A DNA stretch of 42,675 nucleotides from Gemmatimonas sp. (lineage in GTDB: Bacteria > Gemmatimonadota > Gemmatimonadetes > Gemmatimonadales > Gemmatimonadaceae). The notes below the pieces were generated by a model. It saw nothing but the letters and a program-made list of their open reading frames with translations. It did not search any database and had not been told where the DNA came from. Positions 1 to 7,295 of the stretch are shown here, in pieces (position 1 is the stretch's first letter; each line of letters begins with the position of its first letter). A program made the position numbers and the translations under genes. The DNA is taken from the NCBI GenBank assembly GCA_025361705.1, contig JANYJW010000031.1, forward strand, positions 1 through 42,675, read 5' to 3'.

Positions 1-26
1 CCGTCTACCGTCTACCGTCTACCGTC
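1..26. repeat. Heptamer array (CCGTCTA)n
   Basis: Three perfect copies of CCGTCTA plus a partial fourth; GTC recurs at 3, 10, 17 and 24, exactly every 7 bp. The array is cut by the window edge and touches the stop codon of the following minus-strand gene. Related arrays lie at 4806-4850, 7181-7294 and 10208-10293. Function unknown. Confidence 0.85.
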
Positions 27-855
27 ACCTGCTGACGCTCAGCCGGTCCAGCAGCCACCCATGCATGGCGGGGCTGGCCGCGAGGATGCCAGTGTGCGCC
101 ACCGGGCACGGTGCTCCCGCGAGGTCCGTGACGAGGCCGCCCGCCTCCTGCACCAGCAGGATACCGGCGGCGATGTCCCACGGCGCGAGCACGTTTTCCC
201 AAAAGCCCTCGAAGCGGCCGCAGGCCACGCCGGCAAGGTCGAGCGATGCGGCGCCGGGTCGGCGCAGGCCGGCCGTGTGCGTCATCAGGCGCCGCATCTG
301 CTCGAGGTAGCGCTCGATGTCGTGCCCGCCCTTGTACGGAAAGCCCGTGGCGATGAGCGCCCGGTCGGGCGCGTCGATGGTGCTTACCGCGAGTCGGCGG
401 CCGTCGCACCAGGCGCCGCCGCCCCGCGTGGCCGTATACCACTCGTCGCGCGGCACATGCAGCACCACGCCCGCGGCGAGTTCGTTGTCGACGAGCGCCG
501 CAATGGACACGGCGTACTCAAGCACGCCATGCAGGAAGTTCGTCGTGCCGTCGAGCGGGTCGATGACAAACGTCACCCCCTTCGCCCGCCGCTCGGCGGC
601 CAGCGTGCTGGCCGATTCCTCGGCGAGGATGGCGGCGTCAGGAAACGCAGCCAGCAGCAGCGCGATGATGCGCGCCTCGGCCGTTTCGTCGATTTCGCTC
701 ACGAAATCGGTGGCGGACTTCTCGCGCCAGACGATGGCGCGGCGGCGGCGCTCGCCATCGCGAATCACCGCGGCGGCGGCCTGGGCGGCCTCGCGCATCG
801 CCGTGAGGAGGAGTGCGGGGGTAATCTCGTGCCCGCCGGTTGGTTGAACAGTCAT
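25..855 (-). CDS. Inositol monophosphatase family protein
   Basis: A 276-residue Mg-dependent phosphatase of the IMPase/SuhB superfamily, expected to hydrolyse myo-inositol monophosphate or a related sugar phosphate in the cytoplasm. The metal-binding signatures are visible: the AEES acidic pair at E79-E80, IDPLDGTTNF at 98-107 (metal Asp99 and Asp102) and WDIAAG at 226-231 (Asp227). Length is normal for the family. The exact substrate (inositol-1-phosphate, histidinol phosphate, 3'-phosphoadenosine phosphate) cannot be read from these motifs. It is divergent from trpS, with only 23 bp between the two start codons, so its promoter probably lies partly inside trpS. The stop codon abuts the heptamer array at the window edge. 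Confidence 0.92.
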   Translation of the reverse strand: MTVQPTGGHEITPALLLTAMREAAQAAAAVIRDGERRRRAIVWREKSATDFVSEIDETAEARIIALLLAAFPDAAILAEESASTLAAERRAKGVTFVIDPLDGTTNFLHGVLEYAVSIAALVDNELAAGVVLHVPRDEWYTATRGGGAWCDGRRLAVSTIDAPDRALIATGFPYKGGHDIERYLEQMRRLMTHTAGLRRPGAASLDLAGVACGRFEGFWENVLAPWDIAAGILLVQEAGGLVTDLAGAPCPVAHTGILAASPAMHGWLLDRLSVSR

Positions 856-878
856 GTGCGCAAACCTAAGTTTGAGGC

Positions 879-1865
879 ATGTCCCGCATCTTCAGCGGCA
901 TTCAGCCGTCCGGCGAACTGCATATCGGCAACTACCTGGGCGCGGTCAGGAACTGGGTTGCGCTCCAGGCACACTACGAGTCGTTCTTTTGCGTGGTCGA
1001 CTACCACGCGATCATCGCGGCGTACGCGCCCGAGGACTTGCGTCGCCGCACGCGCGAGATGGCCATCTCGCTCCTCGCCGCGGGGATCGATCCGGCGCAC
1101 TGCACGCTCTTTGTCCAGTCGCGCGTGCCGGAACATACCGAGCTGCAGTGGATCTTCAACACAATCACGCCCCTCGGCGAGCTCGAACGGCAGGTCGCGT
1201 TCAAGGAGAAGTCCGCGCGTCAGGAGCAGGTGATGGCCGGCCTCCTGAATTACCCCGTGCTGCAGGCGGCCGACATCCTGCTGTACCACGCGGATCGCGT
1301 GCCGGTCGGCGAGGATCAGGTGCAGCATCTGGAGCTCTCGCGGGTGATCGCACGCAACTGGAACTCGCGTTTCGCCCCTGAGGGCGACCCGTACTTTCCG
1401 GAGCCGAAGCCTGAGCTCACGCCAACACGGCGCATCGTCGGACTCGACGGAAACGCCAAGATGTCGAAGTCGCTTGGCAACACCATTGCCCTGCTCGAAA
1501 CACCTGACGAGATCTGGGCGAAGTTGCGTCCCGCCGTCACCGATCCGGCGCGCGTGAAGAAGACCGATCCTGGCAATCCCGACAACTGCCCGGTGATCTT
1601 CGGCCTGCACAAGGCATTTTCGCCGGCCGCGACCATCGCCGAGGTCGAGACGAACTGCCGCGCGGCTGGCTGGGGGTGCGTGGACTGCAAGAAGTCGCTG
1701 CTGGAACACATGAACGCGGAACTCACGCCGATTCGAACCCGCGCGCAGGCTCTCACCGAGCAGCCGTCGCTGGTGGACGCCGCGCTCGATGCCGGCGCTG
1801 AGAAGGCGCGTGCCGTGGCACAGCAGACCTTGCGGCATGTGAAGGCGCGGATGGGTCTCGACTGA
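879..1865 (+). CDS. trpS: Tryptophanyl-tRNA synthetase
   Basis: Class Ic aminoacyl-tRNA synthetase that charges tRNA-Trp with tryptophan, 328 residues, the usual bacterial length. The HIGH signature appears as HIGN at 15-18 and the KMSKS loop is intact at 194-198, inside GNAKMSKSLGN. The N-terminal FSGIQPSGELHIGNYLGA is diagnostic of TrpRS rather than TyrRS. The ATG at 879 fits the conserved N-terminus; a GAGG stands only one base upstream, too close for an ideal ribosome binding site, so initiation may be SD-independent. It is divergent from the phosphatase gene and followed 37 bp later by an MgtC-like gene in the same direction. Confidence 0.97.
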   Translation: MSRIFSGIQPSGELHIGNYLGAVRNWVALQAHYESFFCVVDYHAIIAAYAPEDLRRRTREMAISLLAAGIDPAHCTLFVQSRVPEHTELQWIFNTITPLGELERQVAFKEKSARQEQVMAGLLNYPVLQAADILLYHADRVPVGEDQVQHLELSRVIARNWNSRFAPEGDPYFPEPKPELTPTRRIVGLDGNAKMSKSLGNTIALLETPDEIWAKLRPAVTDPARVKKTDPGNPDNCPVIFGLHKAFSPAATIAEVETNCRAAGWGCVDCKKSLLEHMNAELTPIRTRAQALTEQPSLVDAALDAGAEKARAVAQQTLRHVKARMGLD

Positions 1866-1902
1866 CATCGGGTGGCCGAGTGGCCGCCCAGGAGCACACG
1901 CA

Positions 1903-2595
1903 ATGACGCTGGCGCAAGAGAGTTCGCAGCTGATGCAGGAACTGTTCACCAGCCTCAGGCTCGACCTCGCGCTGAAGCTCGGGGTCTCGGTGTTGCTGGG
2001 TGGCGCCATCGGACTCGAGCGGCAGATCGCAGGAAAACCTGCCGGCCTGCGCACGAACATCCTGATCTGCCTCGCGTCCACCTTGCTGATGGACTTGTCC
2101 ATCAATCTCGCGGGTCCTGATGGCCGCGTCGGAGATCCCGCCCGACTGGCCGCCCAGGTGGTGACCGGCATCGGTTTTCTTGGCGCTGGCACGATCATGC
2201 AGAGCAAAGGGACCATCAGCGGCCTCACGTCTGCGGCAACCATCTGGGCGGTGGCGGCGATCGGCCTGACCATCGGTGCGGGGTTCTTCGTCGAGGGACT
2301 CGGCGCGGCGGCGATGGTGCTGCTGGTGCTCTCCGTGATGGGCGTGCTCGAGCACAAGCTGGTGCGGTCGACGCGCACGATGCCGATGACGCTGCGGGCG
2401 GCGGCGCAGACCGAGTTTGGGCCCATCGAGCAGTTGCTGCAGGACTCCGGCCTCAAGGTGATCGACCGCGCGACGTACGATCATCCGCGCGACCGCGTCT
2501 TCGAACTGCGCCTGCGCGGTCCGGCGCCGCAGTTTGAAGTGGCGCGCGATGAGCTGCTCGAACGCGCCGACGTTCTCGACGCGAAGCTGCACTAG
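1903..2595 (+). CDS. MgtC/SapB family membrane protein
   Basis: A 230-residue inner-membrane protein of the MgtC/SapB family. The N-terminal half carries four to five hydrophobic segments with the family signatures IGLERQ (about 36-41), KPAGLRTN (45-52), GIGFLGAGT (about 89-97) and GLTSAATIW (107-115). The C-terminal ~70 residues are soluble and ACT-like in size, as in long MgtC proteins. MgtC in pathogens is tied to low-Mg survival and control of the F-type ATPase; in free-living bacteria the role is unclear. An AGGAG lies about ten bases before the ATG. The next gene starts one base after its stop codon, which suggests co-transcription. A CorA-type transporter is encoded separately at 13928. 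Confidence 0.92.
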   Translation: MTLAQESSQLMQELFTSLRLDLALKLGVSVLLGGAIGLERQIAGKPAGLRTNILICLASTLLMDLSINLAGPDGRVGDPARLAAQVVTGIGFLGAGTIMQSKGTISGLTSAATIWAVAAIGLTIGAGFFVEGLGAAAMVLLVLSVMGVLEHKLVRSTRTMPMTLRAAAQTEFGPIEQLLQDSGLKVIDRATYDHPRDRVFELRLRGPAPQFEVARDELLERADVLDAKLH

Positions 2596-2596
2596 C

Positions 2597-3631
2597 GTGC
2601 GTCGTCTCGTCGTCGACCTGCGTTCCACGTCGGACGCGTTTCGCCTGCCCGAGGCGGTGGCCGAGCGATTGCGCGCCGACGCGCCGGCCGACTGGGAAGT
2701 GGTGGTTGTGCGCGCCGACAACGACGCACTCGACGGTGGCGCCCGCGGTCCGAGCCCCGAGGCGATGCATGCGGTCGCGGAGGCCGAGGTGTATTTCGGT
2801 TGGGGGATGCCGGCGCCGCTGTTTCACGCCGCGCCGAAGCTGCGCTGGGTGCAATCGGCGTTGGCCGGCACGGGCGCGCTGCTCGCGATTCCGGCGATGC
2901 GCGACGGCCCGTGCATCTTCACGAACGCCGCCGGTATCTACGGACCTCCCATCGCCGAACATGTGCTGGCGGGCGTGCTGCATTTCACGCGCGGCTTCGA
3001 TATTGCTCAGACGTGTCGCGCCGAACGGCAGTGGAATCAACCCGCGTTTGGCGCGGCGTCGGCCATGGTGCGCGAGATCAGCGAACTGCGTGTGCTGGTG
3101 GTCGGCACGGGAGGCCTCGGCGCGGAAATTGGGGCGCGGTTGGCCGCGCTTGGCGCGCGCGTTGCCGGATTGCGACGCGACACGGCGAAGGGCAGTCCGC
3201 CAGGGTTTGCGCGCGTCTCGGCGCTCGAGGCCATCGACGATGAGCTTCCGACCACCGATGTGCTTGTACTGGCCGCCGCGCTGACGCCGGCGACGACCAA
3301 CCTCATCGACGCGCGGCGGTTGGCGATGCTGCCGCCGGGGGCGATTGTGGTGAATGTGGCCCGCGGGCAGTTGCTGGATGAGGTGGCGTTGCACACCGCG
3401 CTGGTCACCGGGCAGCTGCGCGGCGCCGTGCTCGACGTCTTTTCCCGCGAGCCACTAGCCCCTGAGAGCCCACTATGGCAACTTCGTCAGGTTCTGGTGA
3501 CACCGCATGTGAGCGGGGTGTCGCCGCGCCTGTTGTGGGATCGATTGACGGCGTTGTTCATGGGGAACTGGCACGCCTATGTGGCGCGCCGGCCGCTCCG
3601 CAACGTCGTGGACAAGGCAGCCGGGTACTGA
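2597..3631 (+). CDS. D-2-hydroxyacid dehydrogenase family protein
   Basis: An NAD(P)-dependent oxidoreductase of the D-isomer-specific 2-hydroxyacid dehydrogenase family, 344 residues from the GTG at 2597, one base after the mgtC-like stop. The Rossmann motif GTGGLG lies in the middle of the protein, followed by the catalytic trio in order: Arg in NVARGQLLDE, Glu in SREPLAPESPLW and His in VTPHVSG. Members reduce 2-keto acids such as glyoxylate, hydroxypyruvate or phenylpyruvate; the motifs do not decide the substrate. An ATG further upstream (2534) would put 21 unsupported residues inside the previous gene, so the GTG is preferred. Confidence 0.9.
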   Translation: MRRLVVDLRSTSDAFRLPEAVAERLRADAPADWEVVVVRADNDALDGGARGPSPEAMHAVAEAEVYFGWGMPAPLFHAAPKLRWVQSALAGTGALLAIPAMRDGPCIFTNAAGIYGPPIAEHVLAGVLHFTRGFDIAQTCRAERQWNQPAFGAASAMVREISELRVLVVGTGGLGAEIGARLAALGARVAGLRRDTAKGSPPGFARVSALEAIDDELPTTDVLVLAAALTPATTNLIDARRLAMLPPGAIVVNVARGQLLDEVALHTALVTGQLRGAVLDVFSREPLAPESPLWQLRQVLVTPHVSGVSPRLLWDRLTALFMGNWHAYVARRPLRNVVDKAAGY

Positions 3632-3638
3632 GAGCGCG

Positions 3639-4805
3639 ATGGAAAAGATCATCAAGGCAGCGGTGGATCGGGGGGCGTCGGACCTGCACATCAAGGCGGG
3701 CGACGTCTTTCGTGCGCGTATTGATGGACGTCTGGTGCCGCTCACCAAGCAGGCGCTGACGCCCGAGCAGACCCGCGCCATCGCCATGCGCCTGATTCCG
3801 AACGACGAAGACCGCGCTCGCGTCGACAAGCTCACCGACTACGATTGCTCGTGGGGCGCGCCAGGCATCGGCCGGTTCCGCGTGAACATCCTGCGGCAGC
3901 GCTCGAGCTTCATGATCGTGATGCGGGTGATTCCGTTTGAGGTGCCGACCTTCGACAAGCTGCGCATGCCCGAGGTGATGCGGCGCGTCACCGAGTCGGA
4001 GCGCGGGATGATTCTCGTCACCGGCGTCACCGGATCGGGCAAGTCGAGCACGATGGCGGCGATGATCAACCACATCAACGCCTCGAAGAACAAGCACATC
4101 GTCACGCTCGAGAATCCGATCGAGTTCCTGCACCGCGACCTGCAGAGCAGCATCACGCAGCGCGAGATCGGCGTCGACACGGAGAGCTTCCGCAGCGGCC
4201 TGCGCGCCGCGCTGCGACAGGATCCCGACGTGATTCTGATCGGCGAAATGCGCGACGCCGAGACGGTCGATACGGGCATGAAGGCGGCCGAGACGGGACA
4301 CCTGTTGATGTCGACGCTGCACACGCCCGACGCGCAGAGCACCATCCTGCGCATCATGGCGATGTTCCCGCCCGAGGAACAGGAAGTGGTGCGGGTGCGC
4401 CTGGCCGAGACGCTGCAGGCTGTGGTGTCGCAGCGGCTGCTGCCGCGCGCCGACGGCCACGGACGTGTGGTGGCCGCCGAGGTGATGATCGTGACGGCGA
4501 CGATCCGCGACCTGATTCTCGAGGGCGAGAAGATCAGCGAGATTCGCGACTACATCGCCGAAGGGCGCGAACAGTACGGCATGCAGACGTTCGATCAGCA
4601 TTTGGGCGACCTCGTGCAGAGTGGCGACGTCACGTTCGACGTCGCGCTGGCCGCGGCCACGCGTCCGAGCGACTTCCAGCTCCGGATGCAGACGTTCAAG
4701 CGCCGGTCGACCACCGTGAAAGCCACCGACGTGCCGGCGGCGGAGAAGGGCAAGCCCGACCAGTCCTTTGACGCTGGTTCCGGCCTGGATTTCCTCAACG
4801 GATAG
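3639..4805 (+). CDS. pilT: Type IV pilus retraction ATPase PilT-like
   Basis: A hexameric secretion-superfamily ATPase of the PilT/PilU branch, 388 residues, which powers pilus retraction from the cytoplasmic face. Walker A is GVTGSGKS at 129-136, Asp box around 156-166 (TLENPIEF), Walker B near DVILIGEMRD at 197-206, and the His box LMSTLHTPDAQ at 223-233. The PilT hallmark AIRNLIRE is represented by the variant TIRDLILE at 288-295. The start chosen gives MEKIIKAAVD, followed by the usual SDLHI segment. No other pilus gene is visible in the window, so pilus assembly genes must lie elsewhere. The C-terminal ~60 residues extend beyond the core and are poorly conserved. Confidence 0.93.
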   Translation: MEKIIKAAVDRGASDLHIKAGDVFRARIDGRLVPLTKQALTPEQTRAIAMRLIPNDEDRARVDKLTDYDCSWGAPGIGRFRVNILRQRSSFMIVMRVIPFEVPTFDKLRMPEVMRRVTESERGMILVTGVTGSGKSSTMAAMINHINASKNKHIVTLENPIEFLHRDLQSSITQREIGVDTESFRSGLRAALRQDPDVILIGEMRDAETVDTGMKAAETGHLLMSTLHTPDAQSTILRIMAMFPPEEQEVVRVRLAETLQAVVSQRLLPRADGHGRVVAAEVMIVTATIRDLILEGEKISEIRDYIAEGREQYGMQTFDQHLGDLVQSGDVTFDVALAAATRPSDFQLRMQTFKRRSTTVKATDVPAAEKGKPDQSFDAGSGLDFLNG

Positions 4806-4850
4806 CCGCCCTCCCTGTCCGCCGTCTTCTGTCTACCGACTGGTTTCACC
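4806..4850. repeat. Degenerate heptamer spacer before DapA-like gene
   Basis: The whole 45-bp spacer between pilT and the aldolase gene is pyrimidine-rich on the + strand. GTC occurs at 4817, 4824 and 4831 and GAC at 4838, a strict 7-bp period with otherwise degenerate units. There is no Shine-Dalgarno sequence before the ATG at 4851. Confidence 0.6.
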
Positions 4851-5741
4851 ATGCCTTCGCTCACGATCACCGGCGTTCTCGCTCCGGTCACGACGCCGTT
4901 CACTGCAGGCGAGACGCTCGACCTCGCGGCGTTTGCTTCGAACCTGCGCTCACATCTGGCGCACGGCCTGCACGGCATTGTCGTGTGCGGGTCGACGGGT
5001 GAGGCCGCACTGCTCGACGAATCCGAGCGGGCGGCGCTGGTTGAGGCGGCGCGCGTCGTGGTGCCGTCCGAACGCCTGCTGCTGATGGGGACGGGGGCGG
5101 AGTCGACGCGGCAGTGCGTGGCGCGCTGCCGAGACGCCGGCGCGCGCGGGGCCGACGCGGTGCTGGTGGTTGCGCCGCACTACTACGGCGCGCAGATGAC
5201 GGCTGATGCGCAGCGAGCGCATTACGAACGCGTCGCCGACGAAAGCCCCGTGCCGGTGGTGCTGTACAACATTCCCAAGTACATGCACTTCCGTCTCGAG
5301 CCCGATCTGGTGGCCAACCTGTCGATGCACGAGAACATCGTCGGCATCAAGGACAGTTCCGGCGATCTCGCCTTGCTCGAGGGGTACCTGCAGGCGCAGG
5401 GGTCGGCATTCAGCGTGCTCACCGGCAGTGGCGGGCAGTTGTTGCCGGCGCTGCAGCTCGGCGTGCGGGGCGGCATTGTGGCCGTGTCGCTTTTTGCGGG
5501 CGGCCTGTGCATGAACGTCTACGACGGGTTCAAGAGCGGCGACCTGGCGCGCGCCGGCGTGGCGCAGGATCGCCTGAAGCCGATGGCCACCGACATCGTG
5601 GCGGGGATGGGCGTGCCGGGCGTGAAGGCGGCGCTCGACGCGGTCGGCTTGTCGGGCGGTGCGGTGCGGGCGCCGTTGCTGCCGCTCGGCGTCAGCCAGC
5701 TGCGGGTGGTGGCCGGCCTGATGGCGCCCATGCCCACGTGA
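4851..5741 (+). CDS. DapA-superfamily aldolase/synthase (dihydrodipicolinate synthase family)
   Basis: A class I, Schiff-base-forming TIM-barrel enzyme of the DHDPS/N-acetylneuraminate lyase superfamily, 296 residues, the usual length. GSTGE at 47-51, Tyr139 in VLYNIP and the Schiff-base Lys167 in GIKDSSGD are all present, so pyruvate chemistry is expected. The residue region after Tyr139 reads NIPKYMHF and lacks the Arg (YNVPxRT, Arg138 in E. coli DapA) that binds the aspartate-semialdehyde carboxylate. PHYYG at 109-113 also differs from the usual PYYN. The enzyme is therefore more likely a 4-hydroxy-2-oxoglutarate-type or other keto-acid aldolase than the lysine-pathway DapA. The spacer before it is a heptamer array without a ribosome binding site. 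A strong hairpin follows the stop codon. Confidence 0.88.
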   Translation: MPSLTITGVLAPVTTPFTAGETLDLAAFASNLRSHLAHGLHGIVVCGSTGEAALLDESERAALVEAARVVVPSERLLLMGTGAESTRQCVARCRDAGARGADAVLVVAPHYYGAQMTADAQRAHYERVADESPVPVVLYNIPKYMHFRLEPDLVANLSMHENIVGIKDSSGDLALLEGYLQAQGSAFSVLTGSGGQLLPALQLGVRGGIVAVSLFAGGLCMNVYDGFKSGDLARAGVAQDRLKPMATDIVAGMGVPGVKAALDAVGLSGGAVRAPLLPLGVSQLRVVAGLMAPMPT

Positions 5742-5746
5742 CGAGC

Positions 5747-5792
5747 ACGGGGCGGGCCGTGGCACGCGTTGCCACGGCCCGGCGAGCCCCGT
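5747..5792. terminator. Very stable hairpin after the aldolase gene
   Basis: An inner perfect 11-bp stem, GGGCCGTGGCA (5754-5764) with TGCCACGGCCC (5770-5780), has a 5-nt loop. It is extended by an outer 7-bp stem, ACGGGGC (5747-5753) with GCCCCGT (5786-5792), and a GGCGA bulge on one side. There is only a weak T-rich tail, so it may be an mRNA 3'-end stabiliser or the first of two tandem terminators. Confidence 0.7.
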
Positions 5793-5803
5793 AGATTATT
5801 TCA

Positions 5804-5836
5804 ACGCCCCGCGAAACTGCGCCGGGGCGTTTTTTT
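5804..5836 (+). terminator. Rho-independent terminator upstream of purA
   Basis: An 8-bp stem, ACGCCCCG (5804-5811) with CGGGGCGT (5823-5830), is followed directly by an uninterrupted run of seven T (5830-5836). This is the clearest intrinsic terminator in the window. It ends transcription from the aldolase side 39 bp before purA begins. Confidence 0.9.
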
Positions 5837-5875
5837 GTGTTCACTCGCCAGCCCGCGTGCCGGGTCGGAGCTGCA

Positions 5876-7156
5876 ATGTTCGATGCAAAGACGCGCGCCA
5901 TCGTCGTCGTGGGCGCCCAGTGGGGCGACGAAGGCAAGGGCAAACTGGTGGACGTGATGGCCGAGCGCGCCGACTGGGTGGTGCGCTACCAGGGCGGCGC
6001 AAATGCCGGTCACACGGTGCACATCGGCGACCACTCGACCGTGCTGCACCAGGTGCCGAGCGGCATCCTGCATCCCGGGGTGCGTTGCGCCATCGGTAAC
6101 GGGGTGGTGCTTGATCCCGAGACGCTGTTCGAGGAAGTCGATCAGCTGGTGCAGGACGGCGTGGATGTGTCGGGGCGCTTGTACGTGAGCGATCGGGCGC
6201 ACCTCGTGATGCCGTATCACAAGCTCGTCGACAAGGAGAGCTCGGCGAGCAAGGTGATCGGCACGACGGGGCGCGGCATCGGGCCGTGCTATGAGGACAA
6301 GATTGCGCGGCGTGGCGTGCGCGTGCTCGACCTCGCGCACGCTGGCCGCCTGCGCACGCTGGTGGAGCGCGGCGTCGAGCACGCCAATCACGTGCTTGTC
6401 GGCACGGGATCGACCAAGCGCGCGAGCGTGGAGCACACGCTCGAGGCGCTGGGCCAGCTTGCGCCGCGCCTGCTGGGCATCAGCGAGGACGTCGGGCTCG
6501 CCATTCATGGCGCGCTCAAGACCGGCGCGGCGGTGCTGTTTGAAGGGGCGCAGGGTTCGCTGCTGGATATCGACCATGGCACGTATCCGTTTGTGACGTC
6601 GAGCAACACGACAGCGGGCGGCGCGGCGACCGGCGTCGGCATCTCGCCGCGCGCGCTCGACGAGTGCATCGGTGTCGTGAAGGCCTACACGACGCGCGTC
6701 GGCGGCGGGCCGCTGCCGACGGAGTACGACGAGGAGATGGGCAATCGCGTGCGCACGCTGGGCAACGAGTACGGCGCGACCACGGGGCGGCCGCGGCGCT
6801 GCGGCTGGTTCGACGCGGTGGTTGTGCGCTATGCGGTGCGCGTGAACGGGCTCTCGGCGCTGGCCGTGACCAAGCTCGACGTGCTCGATACGCTCGAGAA
6901 GATCGGGCTGTGCACGGGGTATCACATCAACGGAAAGTTGGTGACCGAGTTCCCGGGCGACATTGCCGATCTCGAGCAGATCCAGCCGCACTACGAGTGG
7001 TTTGAGGGATGGATGACGTCGACGGCGGACGCGCGGACCATTGAGGCGCTGCCGGCGCAGGCGCGACGCTATCTGGATCGCATCGAGGAGTTAGTGGAGT
7101 CGCCGATCCGGTATGTGTCGGTGGGAACGCGACGGGATCAGATTATTGGGTTGTGA
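5876..7156 (+). CDS. purA: Adenylosuccinate synthetase
   Basis: Converts IMP, aspartate and GTP to adenylosuccinate, the first committed step to AMP, in the cytoplasm. 426 residues, normal for bacterial PurA. The P-loop signature QWGDEGKGK is near residue 15, with GTTGRGIGP, the IMP-contact region, in the first third and TTRVGGGPLPTE in the middle. The ATG at 5876 is chosen because GGAG lies six bases upstream; a GTG at 5837 in the same frame would begin at the foot of the terminator. The gene follows an intrinsic terminator, so it should have its own promoter in about 40 bp. No purine riboswitch is apparent in that short leader. Confidence 0.97.
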   Translation: MFDAKTRAIVVVGAQWGDEGKGKLVDVMAERADWVVRYQGGANAGHTVHIGDHSTVLHQVPSGILHPGVRCAIGNGVVLDPETLFEEVDQLVQDGVDVSGRLYVSDRAHLVMPYHKLVDKESSASKVIGTTGRGIGPCYEDKIARRGVRVLDLAHAGRLRTLVERGVEHANHVLVGTGSTKRASVEHTLEALGQLAPRLLGISEDVGLAIHGALKTGAAVLFEGAQGSLLDIDHGTYPFVTSSNTTAGGAATGVGISPRALDECIGVVKAYTTRVGGGPLPTEYDEEMGNRVRTLGNEYGATTGRPRRCGWFDAVVVRYAVRVNGLSALAVTKLDVLDTLEKIGLCTGYHINGKLVTEFPGDIADLEQIQPHYEWFEGWMTSTADARTIEALPAQARRYLDRIEELVESPIRYVSVGTRRDQIIGL

Positions 7157-7180
7157 TGGATCGGGTGTGGGGTTGGTGGC

Positions 7181-7294
7181 GGTAGACGGCAGACGGTAGA
7201 CGGTAGACTCCGGAGCGTCGCGGGGCGAGATTTCACTCTGTAGCCGCCGCATCCAGCGCACGGCTGCCGTCCACCGTCCACCGTCTACCGTCCG
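7181..7294. repeat. Inverted heptamer arrays forming a long hairpin before glyS
   Basis: Left arm 7181-7209 has GAC at 7185, 7192, 7199 and 7206. Right arm 7267-7294 has GTC at 7269, 7276, 7283 and 7290. Each arm has an exact 7-bp period and they are inverted, so RNA would fold into a stem of over 20 bp with few mismatches around a ~57-nt loop. The right arm ends one base before the glyS ATG. The rest of the 139-bp spacer shows no other recognisable element. Confidence 0.8.
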
Positions 7295-7295
7295 C

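Noticed and set aside
1-26. CRISPR array
   Set aside because: The repeats are 7 bp without unique spacers; no cas genes are present.
852-2456. Long minus-strand open frame opposite trpS and the MgtC-like gene
   Set aside because: It is antisense to two genes with clear catalytic or family motifs, has Arg/Ser/Pro-rich shadow composition and no recognisable domain. High-GC sequence produces such frames routinely; similar ones opposite nearly every gene were ignored.
7157-7295. T-box riboswitch for glyS
   Set aside because: No T-box sequence, specifier loop or antiterminator is seen; the spacer is occupied by heptamer arrays.
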